NCBI RefSeq assembly: GCF_003991195.1
Contig: NZ_RCWL01000013.1
Location: 1-64,000 of the forward strand
Origin: Gynurincola endophyticus
GTDB taxonomy: Bacteria > Bacteroidota > Bacteroidia > Chitinophagales > Chitinophagaceae
Direction of reading: 5' to 3'
DNA: 64,000 nucleotides
Shown here: piece by piece, positions 54,169 through 64,000 of the stretch
Numbering within the stretch: position 1 is the stretch's first letter
Layout of the letters: each line of letters starts with the position of its first letter
Program-made: the position numbers and the translations under genes
Notes under the pieces: model-generated
The model's database searches: none
Seen by the model: only the letters and a program-made list of their open reading frames with translations
Told to the model about the DNA's origin: nothing

Positions 54169-55914
54169 ATGAGAAAGTACTTTATATATCTGGGGGTTTG
54201 TGTTTTGTTCTCTTGTAAAAAAGATAGCCCTCAAAATGATCCGGTTACTTATGGAAACTCTTTTGTTTTATCCATCATTGCTGATAAATCTGTTTACCAT
54301 CCGGGTGATGTGGTAAATTTCAAAGTAAATAAACCGGCAGAAGGTGAGATGACCATCCGTTACCGGCATTTGAATGAAACTATCAGCGAAAGCAGATGGA
54401 GTGGCACCGGTTGGACATGGACAGTTCCTGCTGCCGACTTTAAAGGTTACATGGTAGACCTTTATACTAAAGCCGCTGACGGAACTGATTCGGTTTTGGC
54501 AAGTGCAGGGATAGATGTATCAAGCGACTGGAATAAATTTCCACGTTACGGTTTTTTATCCGGTTATGGAAACTATTCAGAAGCTTCGATGAAATCAGTA
54601 CTCGACAAACTTACACGTTATCATATTAATGGAATTCAATATTATGACTGGTTGTATAAGCATCACTGGCCTCTAGGCGGTACAGCCTCCAACCCAATGT
54701 CAATGTGGACGGAAATCGCTAATAAAGAAGTGTATTTAAATACATTGAAATATTATATAGATGAAGGCCACAAAAGAAATATCAATTCTATGTTTTACAA
54801 CCTGGCTTTCGGGGCATTGGAAGATGCTATGTCAGACGGCGTAAACAGAGAATGGTATTTATTCAAAGATAATCAGCATACCGAAATAGATCAACACTCT
54901 TTACCAAAACCATATTTCAAAAGTAATATTCTGCTGACGAATGCAGGAAATGAGAACTGGCAACAATATATTATCGGAAAAAATGCAGCGGTATATGCTA
55001 CATTGAATTTTGATGGTTATCACGTAGACGCTTTAGGTGAAAGAGGAACTTTATACGATTATGATGGAAATGTAGTAAATCAGCAAGCTACCTATCGTAG
55101 TTTTCTTGAGGCAATGAAAGCAGCACATCCGCAAAAAAAACTGGTAATGAATGCTGTAAATCAAAACGGTCAATTAGCTCATATTCTGAAATCACCTGTT
55201 GAGTTTCCTTATACGGAAGTATGGGCACCGAATGAAACGTATGAATCGTTAAGAAAAATTATAGCTGATAACTTTGATGCCAGCAATGGTAAAAGTACCG
55301 TATTGGCAGCTTACATGAATTACGATAAAAGTTCATCTAAAGGATACTTTAATACACATGCTGTTTTATTAACCGATGCAGTAATTTTTGCATTTGGTGG
55401 AGCACACCTTGAACTCGGTGAGCATATGTTGTCGAACGAATACTTTCCGAATAATAATCTCATGATGCAGGATGATCTGACCATTGCTATTACAAAGTAT
55501 TATGACTTTCTGGTAGCTTATGAGAACTTATTGAGAGACGGTGGAACTTTTGACAATACCAATATAGAATGTACCGATGATCAGTTTGTTGTTCAAAACT
55601 GGCCGGCTTCAGGTGGCAGAGTTGCTGCTATTTCTAAAAAAGTAGATAACCGTCAGGTGTTTCACCTGATTAATTTTTCGAAGAACAGTTCTTTAAATTG
55701 GAGAGATGCGAACGGAACAGCTACTGCTCCAACTTTATTCAAAGAGGCAGCGCTAAGCTTCCAGTCTTCAACGCCCGTTAAAAAACTATGGCTGGCATCA
55801 CCGGATGCTGATCACGGCGTGGCTAAAGAAATTTCATTCACACAAACCGGCAATACCGTTCAATTCAACCTGCCCTCTCTGTTGTATTGGAATATGATTG
55901 TTGCTGAATATTAA
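54169..55914 (+). CDS. GH66 endodextranase-like lipoprotein
   Basis: A 581-residue lipoprotein (lipobox VLFSC, acylated C16). An N-terminal beta-sandwich (about 30-118) is followed by a GH66 (beta/alpha)8 barrel (about 125-460) and a C-terminal beta domain. The likely nucleophile is D287 in FDGYHVDALGE; the acid/base is probably E350 in YTEVWAPNE (E356 is the alternative). GH66 enzymes cut alpha-1,6-glucan (dextran) internally or form cyclic isomaltooligosaccharides. As a surface lipoprotein next to SusCD it should start dextran breakdown outside the cell. This gene is the main reason to read the locus as a dextran PUL. Confidence 0.87.
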   Translation: MRKYFIYLGVCVLFSCKKDSPQNDPVTYGNSFVLSIIADKSVYHPGDVVNFKVNKPAEGEMTIRYRHLNETISESRWSGTGWTWTVPAADFKGYMVDLYTKAADGTDSVLASAGIDVSSDWNKFPRYGFLSGYGNYSEASMKSVLDKLTRYHINGIQYYDWLYKHHWPLGGTASNPMSMWTEIANKEVYLNTLKYYIDEGHKRNINSMFYNLAFGALEDAMSDGVNREWYLFKDNQHTEIDQHSLPKPYFKSNILLTNAGNENWQQYIIGKNAAVYATLNFDGYHVDALGERGTLYDYDGNVVNQQATYRSFLEAMKAAHPQKKLVMNAVNQNGQLAHILKSPVEFPYTEVWAPNETYESLRKIIADNFDASNGKSTVLAAYMNYDKSSSKGYFNTHAVLLTDAVIFAFGGAHLELGEHMLSNEYFPNNNLMMQDDLTIAITKYYDFLVAYENLLRDGGTFDNTNIECTDDQFVVQNWPASGGRVAAISKKVDNRQVFHLINFSKNSSLNWRDANGTATAPTLFKEAALSFQSSTPVKKLWLASPDADHGVAKEISFTQTGNTVQFNLPSLLYWNMIVAEY

Positions 55915-55924
55915 AATATCTGGT

Positions 55925-58435
55925 ATGCGTTATTTATCTCTGTTTGTTTTATTGCTGGTGAATACCTTTTTATTGAATGCCCAAACCAAAGTTTTACAAA
56001 AATGTGTGGGATACAAGGTTTTTGATAATATGGTGGTGTTTAGTTTTGAGAATAACCAGCACATGGCTATTAAAGTATGTTCTGAATCTTTACTGAAGTT
56101 TCATTATTCCCCTGATGAAAAACCGGTAGATAAAGATTTTGCGAATACTCAATCTTATGCTGTAGTAAATGAAACGTTAGGATTCGAAGGAAAAATTAAT
56201 ATTGAAGAATCACAGCAGGCGTATGAATTTTATACGTCAAGATTACGTGTTCGTGTAAATAAAAATCCTTATCAGTTACAAATATTTGATAAATACCAAA
56301 AACTATTATTGAGTGATTACAATGATCAGGGGCTAATAAAAAATGAAGACGGACTGGTTACCTATAAAACACTTAGAAGGGATGAACAGTTTTTCGGACT
56401 AGGGGAAAAATCAGGAAACCTGAACAGAAGAGGTAAAGAATTCACTATGTGGAACAGTGATAAACCCTGTTATGGTGTATATGAAGACCCATTGTATAAA
56501 AGCATTCCTTTCTTCTTTAGTAGTTATAAATATGGCGTATTCTTCGATAACACTTATAAAACTAAATTTAAATTCGGTTCTGAAAGTAATAATTATTTCA
56601 GCTATGAAACGCCCGGTGGTGATTTTACCTGGTATTTTATTGCAGGTACAGATTTTAAAACCATCATCTCTCAATATATAGATCTTACCGGTAAACCGAT
56701 CATGCCTCCGAAATGGGCACTGGGTTTTGCTCAGTCAAGAGGTATGTATACTTATGAAAAACAAGCACTGGAAATTGCCGCAGAGTTCAGAAAGCGTCAG
56801 ATTCCCTGCGATATTATTTATCAGGATATCGGTTGGGTAAATGACTTACAAAGCTTTAAATGGCACAAAGACCGCTATTCGAATCCTAAAGAAATGTTGA
56901 AAAAATTAGATGCAGCCGGCTTTAAGATGATTTTATCACAAGATCCGGTCATCTCTCAATCTAACCAGCAACAATGGAAAGAAGCAGATGCACTTGGTTA
57001 CTTCGCAAAAGATATCCGTACGGGAAAATCATATGATATGCCATGGCCGTGGGGTGGTAATTGTGGAGTGGTTGACTTCACTAATCCTGCAGTAGCTGAC
57101 TGGTGGGGCCAATTACAACAGATGCCGGTGGCAGATGGCGTAAGAGGGTTCTGGACTGATATGGGAGAACCGGCATGGAGCAACGAAGCTGATCAGGACA
57201 GATTGTTTATGCAACACCACGACGGTATGCATGATAAAGTTCATAATGTATATGGATTGACCTGGGATAAAGTTGTAAAAGAACAATTCGAAAAACATAA
57301 TCCGGGTAAAAGAATTTTTCAGATGACAAGGGCTGCCTATGCCGGCCTGCAACGTTACACATTCGGTTGGTCGGGCGACAGCGGAAATGGTGATAATGTA
57401 CTGGAAGGCTGGGGACAACTGGCGAATCAGATTCCGGTAGGTTTATCTGCAGGTATGGGAGGAATCCCTTTCTGGACAACAGATATATCAGGCTATTGCG
57501 GTGATATCAGTAATCATCTGGCCATGGCTGAACTATATGTAAGGTGGATGCAGTTCGGAATGTTTAATCCGTTGAGCAGAGCCCATCATGAAGGAGACAA
57601 TGCCGTAGAACCCTGGATGTTTGGTGAAGAAGCTGAAAAGTTGTCAAAAGCCGCTATAGAATTAAAATATCAGTTATTCCCATATATCTATACACAAGCA
57701 AGAATAGCACATGATCAGGGATTACCCATCATGCGTGCATTATTTCTGGAGTATCCGAATGATGCAGAAACTTTCAGAATAGACGATCAGTTTATGTTCG
57801 GCGAATCTATGATGGTGGCACCTGTTGTAAAAAAAGGAAGTACCAAAAGAGCAGTTTATCTGCCGGAAGGTGAATGGATTGATTTTAATAACCCTTCCAC
57901 GATATATGATGGCGAACAAACCATTCAATATCCGGTAACATTGTCAACGGTTCCCATTTTTATCAAAAAAGGAGCAATTATACCAATGATGCCGGTAATG
58001 CAATACATCCATGAGAAAAAAGATTTCCCGCTTGTATTGTATGTTACAAAACCTAACGAAGCACAGTCGATAGCCTTTAATCTTTATGAAGATGATGGAG
58101 AATCTACCGATTATCTGCAAAACAAACATTCTAATACCCGTTTTGAATTAAGAACAGAAAAAAATGCCGCTGTGGTTAAAATTTATCCTCGTGAGAATAA
58201 AGGATATATACATGACGGAAAGAGAGGTTATATCATTAAAACACCGGCAACTAAAAAGCCCGGAAGTGTTATAGTAAATGATAAAAAGATAAAATCCGGA
58301 AAAATAAAATTAATCCAACAGCTCATTACTGCAATACCCGAGAGTAATACCTGGTATTGGAGTGCAGACGAGCAAATGATATATGTAACTGTATTAGAAA
58401 ATCAACAAACTTCTACTATTACGATACAACCTTAA
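55925..58435 (+). CDS. GH31 alpha-glucosidase
   Basis: An 836-residue enzyme with a signal peptide (about 1-19, ending LNAQ), an N-terminal beta domain, a (beta/alpha)8 GH31 barrel and C-terminal beta domains. The nucleophile is D412 in GFWTDMGEP, the GH31 active-site signature, and the acid/base is D485 in FGWSGD. It releases glucose from alpha-glucosides; beside a GH66 it likely attacks isomaltooligosaccharides in the periplasm. The frame extends to 55898, overlapping GH66, but the ATG at 55925 precedes the signal peptide. It starts 10 bp after GH66. Confidence 0.94.
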   Translation: MRYLSLFVLLLVNTFLLNAQTKVLQKCVGYKVFDNMVVFSFENNQHMAIKVCSESLLKFHYSPDEKPVDKDFANTQSYAVVNETLGFEGKINIEESQQAYEFYTSRLRVRVNKNPYQLQIFDKYQKLLLSDYNDQGLIKNEDGLVTYKTLRRDEQFFGLGEKSGNLNRRGKEFTMWNSDKPCYGVYEDPLYKSIPFFFSSYKYGVFFDNTYKTKFKFGSESNNYFSYETPGGDFTWYFIAGTDFKTIISQYIDLTGKPIMPPKWALGFAQSRGMYTYEKQALEIAAEFRKRQIPCDIIYQDIGWVNDLQSFKWHKDRYSNPKEMLKKLDAAGFKMILSQDPVISQSNQQQWKEADALGYFAKDIRTGKSYDMPWPWGGNCGVVDFTNPAVADWWGQLQQMPVADGVRGFWTDMGEPAWSNEADQDRLFMQHHDGMHDKVHNVYGLTWDKVVKEQFEKHNPGKRIFQMTRAAYAGLQRYTFGWSGDSGNGDNVLEGWGQLANQIPVGLSAGMGGIPFWTTDISGYCGDISNHLAMAELYVRWMQFGMFNPLSRAHHEGDNAVEPWMFGEEAEKLSKAAIELKYQLFPYIYTQARIAHDQGLPIMRALFLEYPNDAETFRIDDQFMFGESMMVAPVVKKGSTKRAVYLPEGEWIDFNNPSTIYDGEQTIQYPVTLSTVPIFIKKGAIIPMMPVMQYIHEKKDFPLVLYVTKPNEAQSIAFNLYEDDGESTDYLQNKHSNTRFELRTEKNAAVVKIYPRENKGYIHDGKRGYIIKTPATKKPGSVIVNDKKIKSGKIKLIQQLITAIPESNTWYWSADEQMIYVTVLENQQTSTITIQP

Positions 58436-58449
58436 AAAGAAACAAAAGA

Positions 58450-61134
58450 ATGAGTACTGTGAAAAAAGTTTTAGGCACATTCCTGTGTCTCTGGGGAGCG
58501 TTTGCTCATGGGCAGGAGAAAAAGATCTGGACATCTGATGCTTACAGTATGTACAATGATAAAATTGTACAAGGCGATTATACTGCACGCGTTTTGAATG
58601 GAGAACATATTATTTCCGATTATCAAAGTCCGGCGAATCTGTTTAAATCCTCCGCAATTTCTTTTAAGTTTAGTATTAACGGTAAGGATAATGAAATGGT
58701 GAGTGGAAACGATCATCTTTTTGTGCTGCCTGAAAATGAATTACATGTAGCTACACCACTCATCGAGTTCGGAAAACAAATAAAACCGGCTGCTGCTGAA
58801 AAAGCAGGATTTCTTTTGCCCGGCGCTACACTTACATTCAGAGTAGACCTTCGAAAGGTACACCAGGCATTTAAAGATCAGGGTTATTACACAACATTTA
58901 ACGGACAAAAAATATACGCCAGCGACTTTAAAGGCGTATATGTAGCAGGTGGATCAGCACCCATGACCTGGGATTTTGATAATCTGATGAACTTCTCGCA
59001 TCTTCAACTGAAAGATGATGATGGTGACGGTATTTATGAACTCACACTGGAGTTAAATAAAACAACCGGAGAAGTAAGTGCAGTAGAAGAATGGAAACTA
59101 TCAAAAGATATAACAGCATTTCCCCGATTAGTTGCTGATAATACTTTGATGAAAGCAATGTATCAACTTTCGCTGGAAGAAATGCTGAATGCAATAGAAG
59201 CAGACAGCACTTTGCGTACCGGCCAGGAATGGGCGGGCGTATGGACGCGTGACGTAAGCTACAGTATTATTCTGGCAATGGCAGCGCTTCAGCCTGAAGT
59301 GTCTAAAATCAGTTTATTGAAAAAAGTAAACAGAAACGGAGTGATCGTACAGGATACCGGTACTGGCGGTGCCTGGCCTGTTAGTACCGACAGAATGATC
59401 TGGGCAGTAGCAGCCTGGGAAATTTATAAAGTAACCGGTGATAAAAATTGGCTAGAACAAGCGTACACGATTATAAAAAAATCATTAGACGTTGATATTA
59501 AAAATATTCTGGATCCTTCCACGGGATTGGTAAAAGGAGAATCTTCTTTTCTGGATTGGAGAGAACAAACATATCCGAACTGGATGGAACCGGCAGATAT
59601 TTTTGAGTCACTATCACTTGGAACCAATGCCGTTCATTACCAGGCTTATCATTTACTGACGGAAATGGGTAATGCTTTAGGCAAAAATGCAGAAGTTAAA
59701 AAATATGGTACACTCGCCGCAAACATTAAAGCCGGTATTAATAAATACTTATGGTTGGAAGATAAAGGCTATTACGCACAGTTCTTATATGGAAGAAATA
59801 CTAAAATAGTTTCATCACGTGCAGAAACGCTGGGAGAAGCTTTAACCATATTGTTTGATATTGCAGATGATAACAGGAAAAAAAGAATCATTGAAAGTAT
59901 GCCGGTTACACCATATGGTGCTGCTTGTATTTATCCTCAAATTCCCAATATCCCGCCTTACCACAATAATGGAATATGGCCTTTTGTACAGGCTTACTGG
60001 ATGTTAGCTTCCGCAAAATCAAAAAATGAACCGGCTGTATTGGAAAGTATTGCTGCTATTTACAGACCGGCAGCCCTGTTTCTGACTAACAAAGAAAATT
60101 TTGTTTCAGAAAATGGTGATTATCTCGGTACCCAGATAAATTCGAGTAATATGTTGTGGAGCTTGTCTGGAAATCTAAGTATCATTCATAAAGTTATTTT
60201 CGGAATTCAACATGAAAATCAATATTTGAAATTCACTCCTTTTATTCCTGAACCGCTGAAAGGAAAATATTCATTACAGAACTATAAATACCGTAATGCT
60301 AATATTGATATTGAAATTTCAGGTTATGGTGATGCGGTTAAAGCCTTTACTGTTAACGGAAAAACTGCTACTGATTTGATTATTCCCGCAACAATGGAAG
60401 GAAAAATCAGCATTCGTATTGAAATGAATAATAAGTTTGAAAGTAAAAGTCAGATGAACCGGCAGCCAGTGCTGTTTTCACCGGCAGCGCCTGTTGCGGA
60501 AATAAAAACAGATAAACTGATATGGAATGCTGTAGCAGGTGCAGAAAAGTACCAGATTATCGAAAATGGAAAAACAATTGCATCCATTACCGGAACCAGC
60601 TTTTCATTGCCTCTGAAAAAAGGTGCAGTCGAGTATCAGGTAAAGGCTATCGATCAAAATAATATTCCCTCTTTTGCCAGTGAACCGGTTATAAAAGAGA
60701 ATACGGCTCACGTAATAAAAAAAGAGTGGGAAGATTATTATTCTACAGCGGTATTACCTGCGAATGGCTATTCCGGAAAAGGATATATAGAAACCGCCAA
60801 TGATGTTAATAATGAGCTGGTATTGGAGGTGGAAGCACCTAAAAAAGGAGCGTATATGGTGAGAATTGTTTATGCGAATGGAAATGGACCGTTTAATACT
60901 GACAATAAATGTGCAATCAGACAATTAAGTGTAAATAATATAAAACAGGGAATCATGGTTTTTCCACAACGCGGAAAAGATGAATGGAGCGATTGGGGGT
61001 GGTCAAATACAATCACTGTTAAGTTGAAGAAAGGAAAGAATAAAATCCGGCTGAAGAAAACCCCTGACCAGGATAATATGAATATAGACGTGAACCATGC
61101 ATTATTAGATTATATAGAATTCATTCAACTCTGA
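58450..61134 (+). CDS. (alpha/alpha)6-barrel glycoside hydrolase with C-terminal carbohydrate-binding module
   Basis: An 895-residue exported protein (signal peptide about 1-22, ending AHGQ). An N-terminal beta domain is followed by an (alpha/alpha)6 catalytic domain (about 230-640) of the GH15/GH63/GH133-like kind: W265-T-R-D268-VSYS, FLDWREQTYPNW near 365-376, then YHNNGIWPFVQAYW. Next come an Ig/FnIII-like linker (about 680-760, KLIWNAVAGAEKYQIIENG) and a CBM35/CBM6-like beta-sandwich (about 765-895, ending LLDYIEFIQL). I cannot place it in one CAZy family. In this PUL it probably acts on glucosides left by GH66 and GH31. The ATG 58450 is used rather than 58357. It begins 14 bp after GH31. 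Confidence 0.8.
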   Translation: MSTVKKVLGTFLCLWGAFAHGQEKKIWTSDAYSMYNDKIVQGDYTARVLNGEHIISDYQSPANLFKSSAISFKFSINGKDNEMVSGNDHLFVLPENELHVATPLIEFGKQIKPAAAEKAGFLLPGATLTFRVDLRKVHQAFKDQGYYTTFNGQKIYASDFKGVYVAGGSAPMTWDFDNLMNFSHLQLKDDDGDGIYELTLELNKTTGEVSAVEEWKLSKDITAFPRLVADNTLMKAMYQLSLEEMLNAIEADSTLRTGQEWAGVWTRDVSYSIILAMAALQPEVSKISLLKKVNRNGVIVQDTGTGGAWPVSTDRMIWAVAAWEIYKVTGDKNWLEQAYTIIKKSLDVDIKNILDPSTGLVKGESSFLDWREQTYPNWMEPADIFESLSLGTNAVHYQAYHLLTEMGNALGKNAEVKKYGTLAANIKAGINKYLWLEDKGYYAQFLYGRNTKIVSSRAETLGEALTILFDIADDNRKKRIIESMPVTPYGAACIYPQIPNIPPYHNNGIWPFVQAYWMLASAKSKNEPAVLESIAAIYRPAALFLTNKENFVSENGDYLGTQINSSNMLWSLSGNLSIIHKVIFGIQHENQYLKFTPFIPEPLKGKYSLQNYKYRNANIDIEISGYGDAVKAFTVNGKTATDLIIPATMEGKISIRIEMNNKFESKSQMNRQPVLFSPAAPVAEIKTDKLIWNAVAGAEKYQIIENGKTIASITGTSFSLPLKKGAVEYQVKAIDQNNIPSFASEPVIKENTAHVIKKEWEDYYSTAVLPANGYSGKGYIETANDVNNELVLEVEAPKKGAYMVRIVYANGNGPFNTDNKCAIRQLSVNNIKQGIMVFPQRGKDEWSDWGWSNTITVKLKKGKNKIRLKKTPDQDNMNIDVNHALLDYIEFIQL

Positions 61135-61140
61135 TACTCG

Positions 61141-61175
61141 AAGTGCGCTTACCGAAAGGAGGCGCACTTTTTTTA
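61141..61175 (+). terminator. Rho-independent terminator closing the dextran-type PUL
   Basis: An 8-bp perfect stem (AAGTGCGC at 61141-61148, GCGCACTT at 61162-61169) with a 13-base loop is followed by a T-run. It sits 6 bp after the last PUL gene, separating it from the outer-membrane gene downstream. Confidence 0.88.
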
Positions 61176-61267
61176 ATTAGTGTAAATCAGCGTTAAATAA
61201 GGTTAAATTTCGACATAAAACGCTTGCTATATAATGATTGTGAGCATATTCTTACTATTTTAGAGGC

Positions 61268-64000
61268 ATGCCAAACACTAAATCAATGAAGAAGATACTT
61301 ATCTGCTCGTTTCTTCTTTGCAGTATGATTGTTACCTATGCTCAGAATAATGGATCGATTGCGGGCCAGGTAAAATCATCTGATGCCGACCCTTTATCTT
61401 TTGCTACGATTACTATTTTTAAAACAAAAGACACCAGTATTGTAAGTTATAAACTAACGGATAAAGACGGTAAATTTCAAATCGCTTCTTTGCCTGTCGG
61501 AATTGATTTGACATTACTGGTAAGTTTTACAGGTCAGCAATCACACAGAGAAGTGTTTTCTCTTACAACAGAGTCTCCTAAAAAAGAATTCGGAATTATC
61601 TCCATGATAGAAGATAACGATATGCTGGAAGAAGCAATTGTTAGTGCAGAACGTCCTCCGATCGTTATGAGAAAAGATACGATTGAATTTGATGCCGCGG
61701 CATTCAAAACCCTCCCTACGGCAATGGTAGAAGATCTCCTGAAAAAATTGCCGGGTGTACAATTAACGGAAGATGGCCAGTTTATGGTCAACGGAAGAAC
61801 TGTCAACAGAATTCTGGTTGACGGAAAAGAGTTTTTCGGCAATAATGTGCAAACCACTACACGCAATTTACCTGCATTTACAATCAGTAAAGTGGCTGTT
61901 TACGATGACCCCAGAGATCTGATGGACGATCCGTATAAGCCGAAACATCAGGTTGGACAAGTAGTAAATCTTAAACTCAAGAAGGAATATAGAAAAGGAC
62001 TCTTCGGAAAAGTTTACGCAGGTGGTGGAACTGACGACCGATATGAAATCGGAGGTATCGTCAATATGTTCAGAGATACTACACAAATCAGCTTGCTGGG
62101 ATATTCGAACAACTTGTCTAAAAGCTCTTTCTCTGCCAGTGATATGATGAATCTGGGTGGAATGAATCGTTCCCCGATCCGCTCCATCAGTGTTAATTCT
62201 GGCGGAGGAATCGCATTCAACGGAATTTCAACCGGTGGTATGAATTCAGGAATTGAACAAGTGACAGGTGGAGGTATTAACCTGAATCACGTCTTTAAAA
62301 ATAATCTGTCAGTATCTACTCAATACTTTTACAATCGGGCTGATAATTTGCTGGATACAAGATCACGAACAGACCAGTTTATTGTGGATACCATTTTAAC
62401 AACGAATGCCAGTTCCAGTGTAAAGTCGATCACCAATACGCATGTAGTAAATGTTAGTTCTTTCTGGAAAATAGACAGTGTTACTACTATGCGTCTTGAT
62501 CCTTCGCTTACGCTGACGAATGGCAGAACCATACGCCCCGGTTATTCGGAAATGATCAAGAATGAAACCGAAGAACTTAATAATAGTACACTGGACGGTA
62601 AAACATTTAATGACCGTCTGAACTACGACCACCAGTTTCACGTAAACAGAAATCTGAATAAAAAATGGTTGATTGGTGTTACAAATGTTGTTCGTATAGA
62701 TAATACCGATCAACAATTGATAGATAATGTATTGAACTTCTATTTTCCCGGTGATGCATTGAGTCAGAATCGTCAGCAAAATCAGGACAGGGTTCAGCAA
62801 AGCATTGACAACTCTCTTAACCTGACTCACTATATTAATTCTACATGGTCGGTTAATTACAGATACCGTTATCAATATGAAAAGCAAAAGAGTGGGGTGT
62901 ATACCTATGATGCATTAAACCCTAACGATGTATATGATATATTCATTCCGTCTTTATCTGACGACTTTGGAAGAAGGGTAAATGAACATAATGGAAATAT
63001 TTCTATCGTATATAGAACTGCTGACTGGAGAATTTCTCCAACGCTCAGATATGTTGACTTAGGAATGCAGAACGATTTCATCACGCTGGGCAACAGACGT
63101 AATTATAACTTCAATTACTTACTTCCCAGTTTAAATATGGAATATAAAAAGCTTTCCCTATCTTTTTCTAAAAATGTAAATCTCCCTGAGTTAACAACCA
63201 TGCAGCCGGTAGCCAATGCCAATAATCCGCTTCGGATTATAATTGGTAATCCGAACCTGAAACCTGAGGAAAGTGCATCATTCAATGTAGCGGTAAGAAA
63301 TTTTGGTAAACCGGATCAATACTACAATGTATCAGCCAGCGCAAGTATTTATGAAAATGCTGTAGTAGAAAGCAGAACCGTAGATCCGAAAGGTGTGCAA
63401 ACCATTGAATTTATACAGGTGGGAGGAAGAAGATCAGCACAGTTAAACGGTGATTATAATAAAACCTGGAAGAATACTACCGATCAGAAGTTATCATTGG
63501 GTATAAACTCTTTTATCAATATCAATGAAAATCCAAGCTTCTTAAATGGAGAGGAAATTTCGTCGGAAGTTTACTCATACCGTGTAGGTTCAAGAGTAGG
63601 GTTTATTCATAAGAATTCATTGGAAGTGAACCTTAATTTCAGAGTAACCTATATTGATAATAAATTCAAAAATCAGAATGTGCAGGATTTTGCTTATAAC
63701 CTGAAAACATTCGACGCAAACATAACTTATCGACCGATTCCAAAGATTGTATTGAACTCTAATTATAGTTTAACCTACAATCAATTGATTGCTGACGGTT
63801 TTCAGAAATATGTTCAGTTATGGAACTTGTCGGGTACTTATCAGTTCGGAAAAAATATGGGAAAACAAATTACTTTATCTGTATTTGATGTGCTAAACGA
63901 TAACGTGTCGGTTCGAAGAACGGTGATGAGTAACTATATAAGTGATGTTCAAAACCGTATTCAACAACAATACTTTTTACTCACCTTCAGTATGAATATA
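61268..64000 (+). CDS. TonB-receptor-like outer-membrane beta-barrel protein (partial)
   Basis: An open frame of 911 codons runs to the window end without a stop. Signal peptide ending TYAQ, carboxypeptidase-regulatory-like domain (SIAGQVKSSDADPLSFATIT), plug-like region with the family hallmark NRILVDGKEFFGNN and TRNLPAFTISKVAVYDD, then a long OMP_b-brl_3-type barrel. The last visible residues (FLLTFSMNI) look like a near-terminal strand, so little is missing. The start may be M1 at 61268 or the ATG at 61286 (MKKILICS). This family is common in Bacteroidota and its ligand is usually unknown. It follows the PUL terminator, so it is probably a separate unit. Confidence 0.85.
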   Translation, partial: MPNTKSMKKILICSFLLCSMIVTYAQNNGSIAGQVKSSDADPLSFATITIFKTKDTSIVSYKLTDKDGKFQIASLPVGIDLTLLVSFTGQQSHREVFSLTTESPKKEFGIISMIEDNDMLEEAIVSAERPPIVMRKDTIEFDAAAFKTLPTAMVEDLLKKLPGVQLTEDGQFMVNGRTVNRILVDGKEFFGNNVQTTTRNLPAFTISKVAVYDDPRDLMDDPYKPKHQVGQVVNLKLKKEYRKGLFGKVYAGGGTDDRYEIGGIVNMFRDTTQISLLGYSNNLSKSSFSASDMMNLGGMNRSPIRSISVNSGGGIAFNGISTGGMNSGIEQVTGGGINLNHVFKNNLSVSTQYFYNRADNLLDTRSRTDQFIVDTILTTNASSSVKSITNTHVVNVSSFWKIDSVTTMRLDPSLTLTNGRTIRPGYSEMIKNETEELNNSTLDGKTFNDRLNYDHQFHVNRNLNKKWLIGVTNVVRIDNTDQQLIDNVLNFYFPGDALSQNRQQNQDRVQQSIDNSLNLTHYINSTWSVNYRYRYQYEKQKSGVYTYDALNPNDVYDIFIPSLSDDFGRRVNEHNGNISIVYRTADWRISPTLRYVDLGMQNDFITLGNRRNYNFNYLLPSLNMEYKKLSLSFSKNVNLPELTTMQPVANANNPLRIIIGNPNLKPEESASFNVAVRNFGKPDQYYNVSASASIYENAVVESRTVDPKGVQTIEFIQVGGRRSAQLNGDYNKTWKNTTDQKLSLGINSFININENPSFLNGEEISSEVYSYRVGSRVGFIHKNSLEVNLNFRVTYIDNKFKNQNVQDFAYNLKTFDANITYRPIPKIVLNSNYSLTYNQLIADGFQKYVQLWNLSGTYQFGKNMGKQITLSVFDVLNDNVSVRRTVMSNYISDVQNRIQQQYFLLTFSMNI

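Noticed and set aside
61534-63093. Series of minus-strand frames under the final outer-membrane gene
   Set aside because: All lie antisense to the long plus-strand frame 61268-64000 that shows a signal peptide, plug motif and barrel; they are shadows.

Overview
The window looks like a chromosomal segment of a Bacteroidota bacterium, most likely family Chitinophagaceae. The evidence is two SusC/SusD pairs, an RNA polymerase sigma/FecR/TonB receptor arrangement used twice, a one-protein hybrid two-component sensor (HTCS), Bacteroidota-type promoter matches (TAnnTTTG), AT-rich DNA and almost no Shine-Dalgarno sites. There is no rRNA, CRISPR array, phage module or transposase gene. The placement rests on gene content only.

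Layout. 0.1-3.5 kb (minus): a BlaI-type repressor and a BlaR1-like M56 sensor with six C-terminal 29-residue repeats, followed by a TlpA-like thiol-disulfide protein. 3.7-6.2 kb (plus): a small membrane protein and a LytS/LytTR two-component pair. 6.4-7.7 kb (minus): a split YeeE/YedE sulfur transporter with a thioredoxin. 7.7-8.0 kb: REP-like palindromes. 8.1-11.4 kb (plus): M61 peptidase, Dps, SRPBCC protein. 11.5-23.6 kb (plus): an ECF sigma factor, two tandem metzincin-type metalloproteases, FecR, a SusC with an STN signalling domain, and SusD. 23.8 kb: tRNA-Asp. 24.2-30.4 kb (minus): ECF sigma factor, FecR, TonB receptor, lipoprotein. 31-34 kb (plus): VOC protein, a TPR-AAA+ ATPase and a TPR membrane protein. 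34.1-36.0 kb (minus): hydrolase, ECF sigma factor, membrane anti-sigma candidate. 36.2-38.5 kb (plus): CAP-domain lipoprotein, Crp-like regulator, SMR exporter. 38.6-43.7 kb: a cation cluster (Kup, KdpE-like regulator, truncated KdpD-like kinase on minus; NhaA on plus). 43.9-61.1 kb: an HTCS regulator divergent from a dextran-type polysaccharide utilization locus (SusC, SusD, SusE/F-like, GH66, GH31, (alpha/alpha)6 hydrolase with a carbohydrate-binding end). 61.3-64 kb: an outer-membrane beta-barrel protein cut by the window end.

How the genes work together. The right-hand locus reads as a complete alpha-1,6-glucan (dextran) system. Surface GH66 and SusE/F-like proteins cut and bind the polymer, SusCD imports oligosaccharides, and GH31 and the (alpha/alpha)6 enzyme finish the degradation, under control of the HTCS. 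The two sigma/FecR/STN-receptor clusters are classic cell-surface signalling; the first is odd because two secreted protease paralogues sit between the sigma factor and its presumed anti-sigma factor. The best candidates for something not yet described are the TPR-AAA+/TPR-membrane pair, the 29-residue-repeat M56 sensor, and the protease pair.
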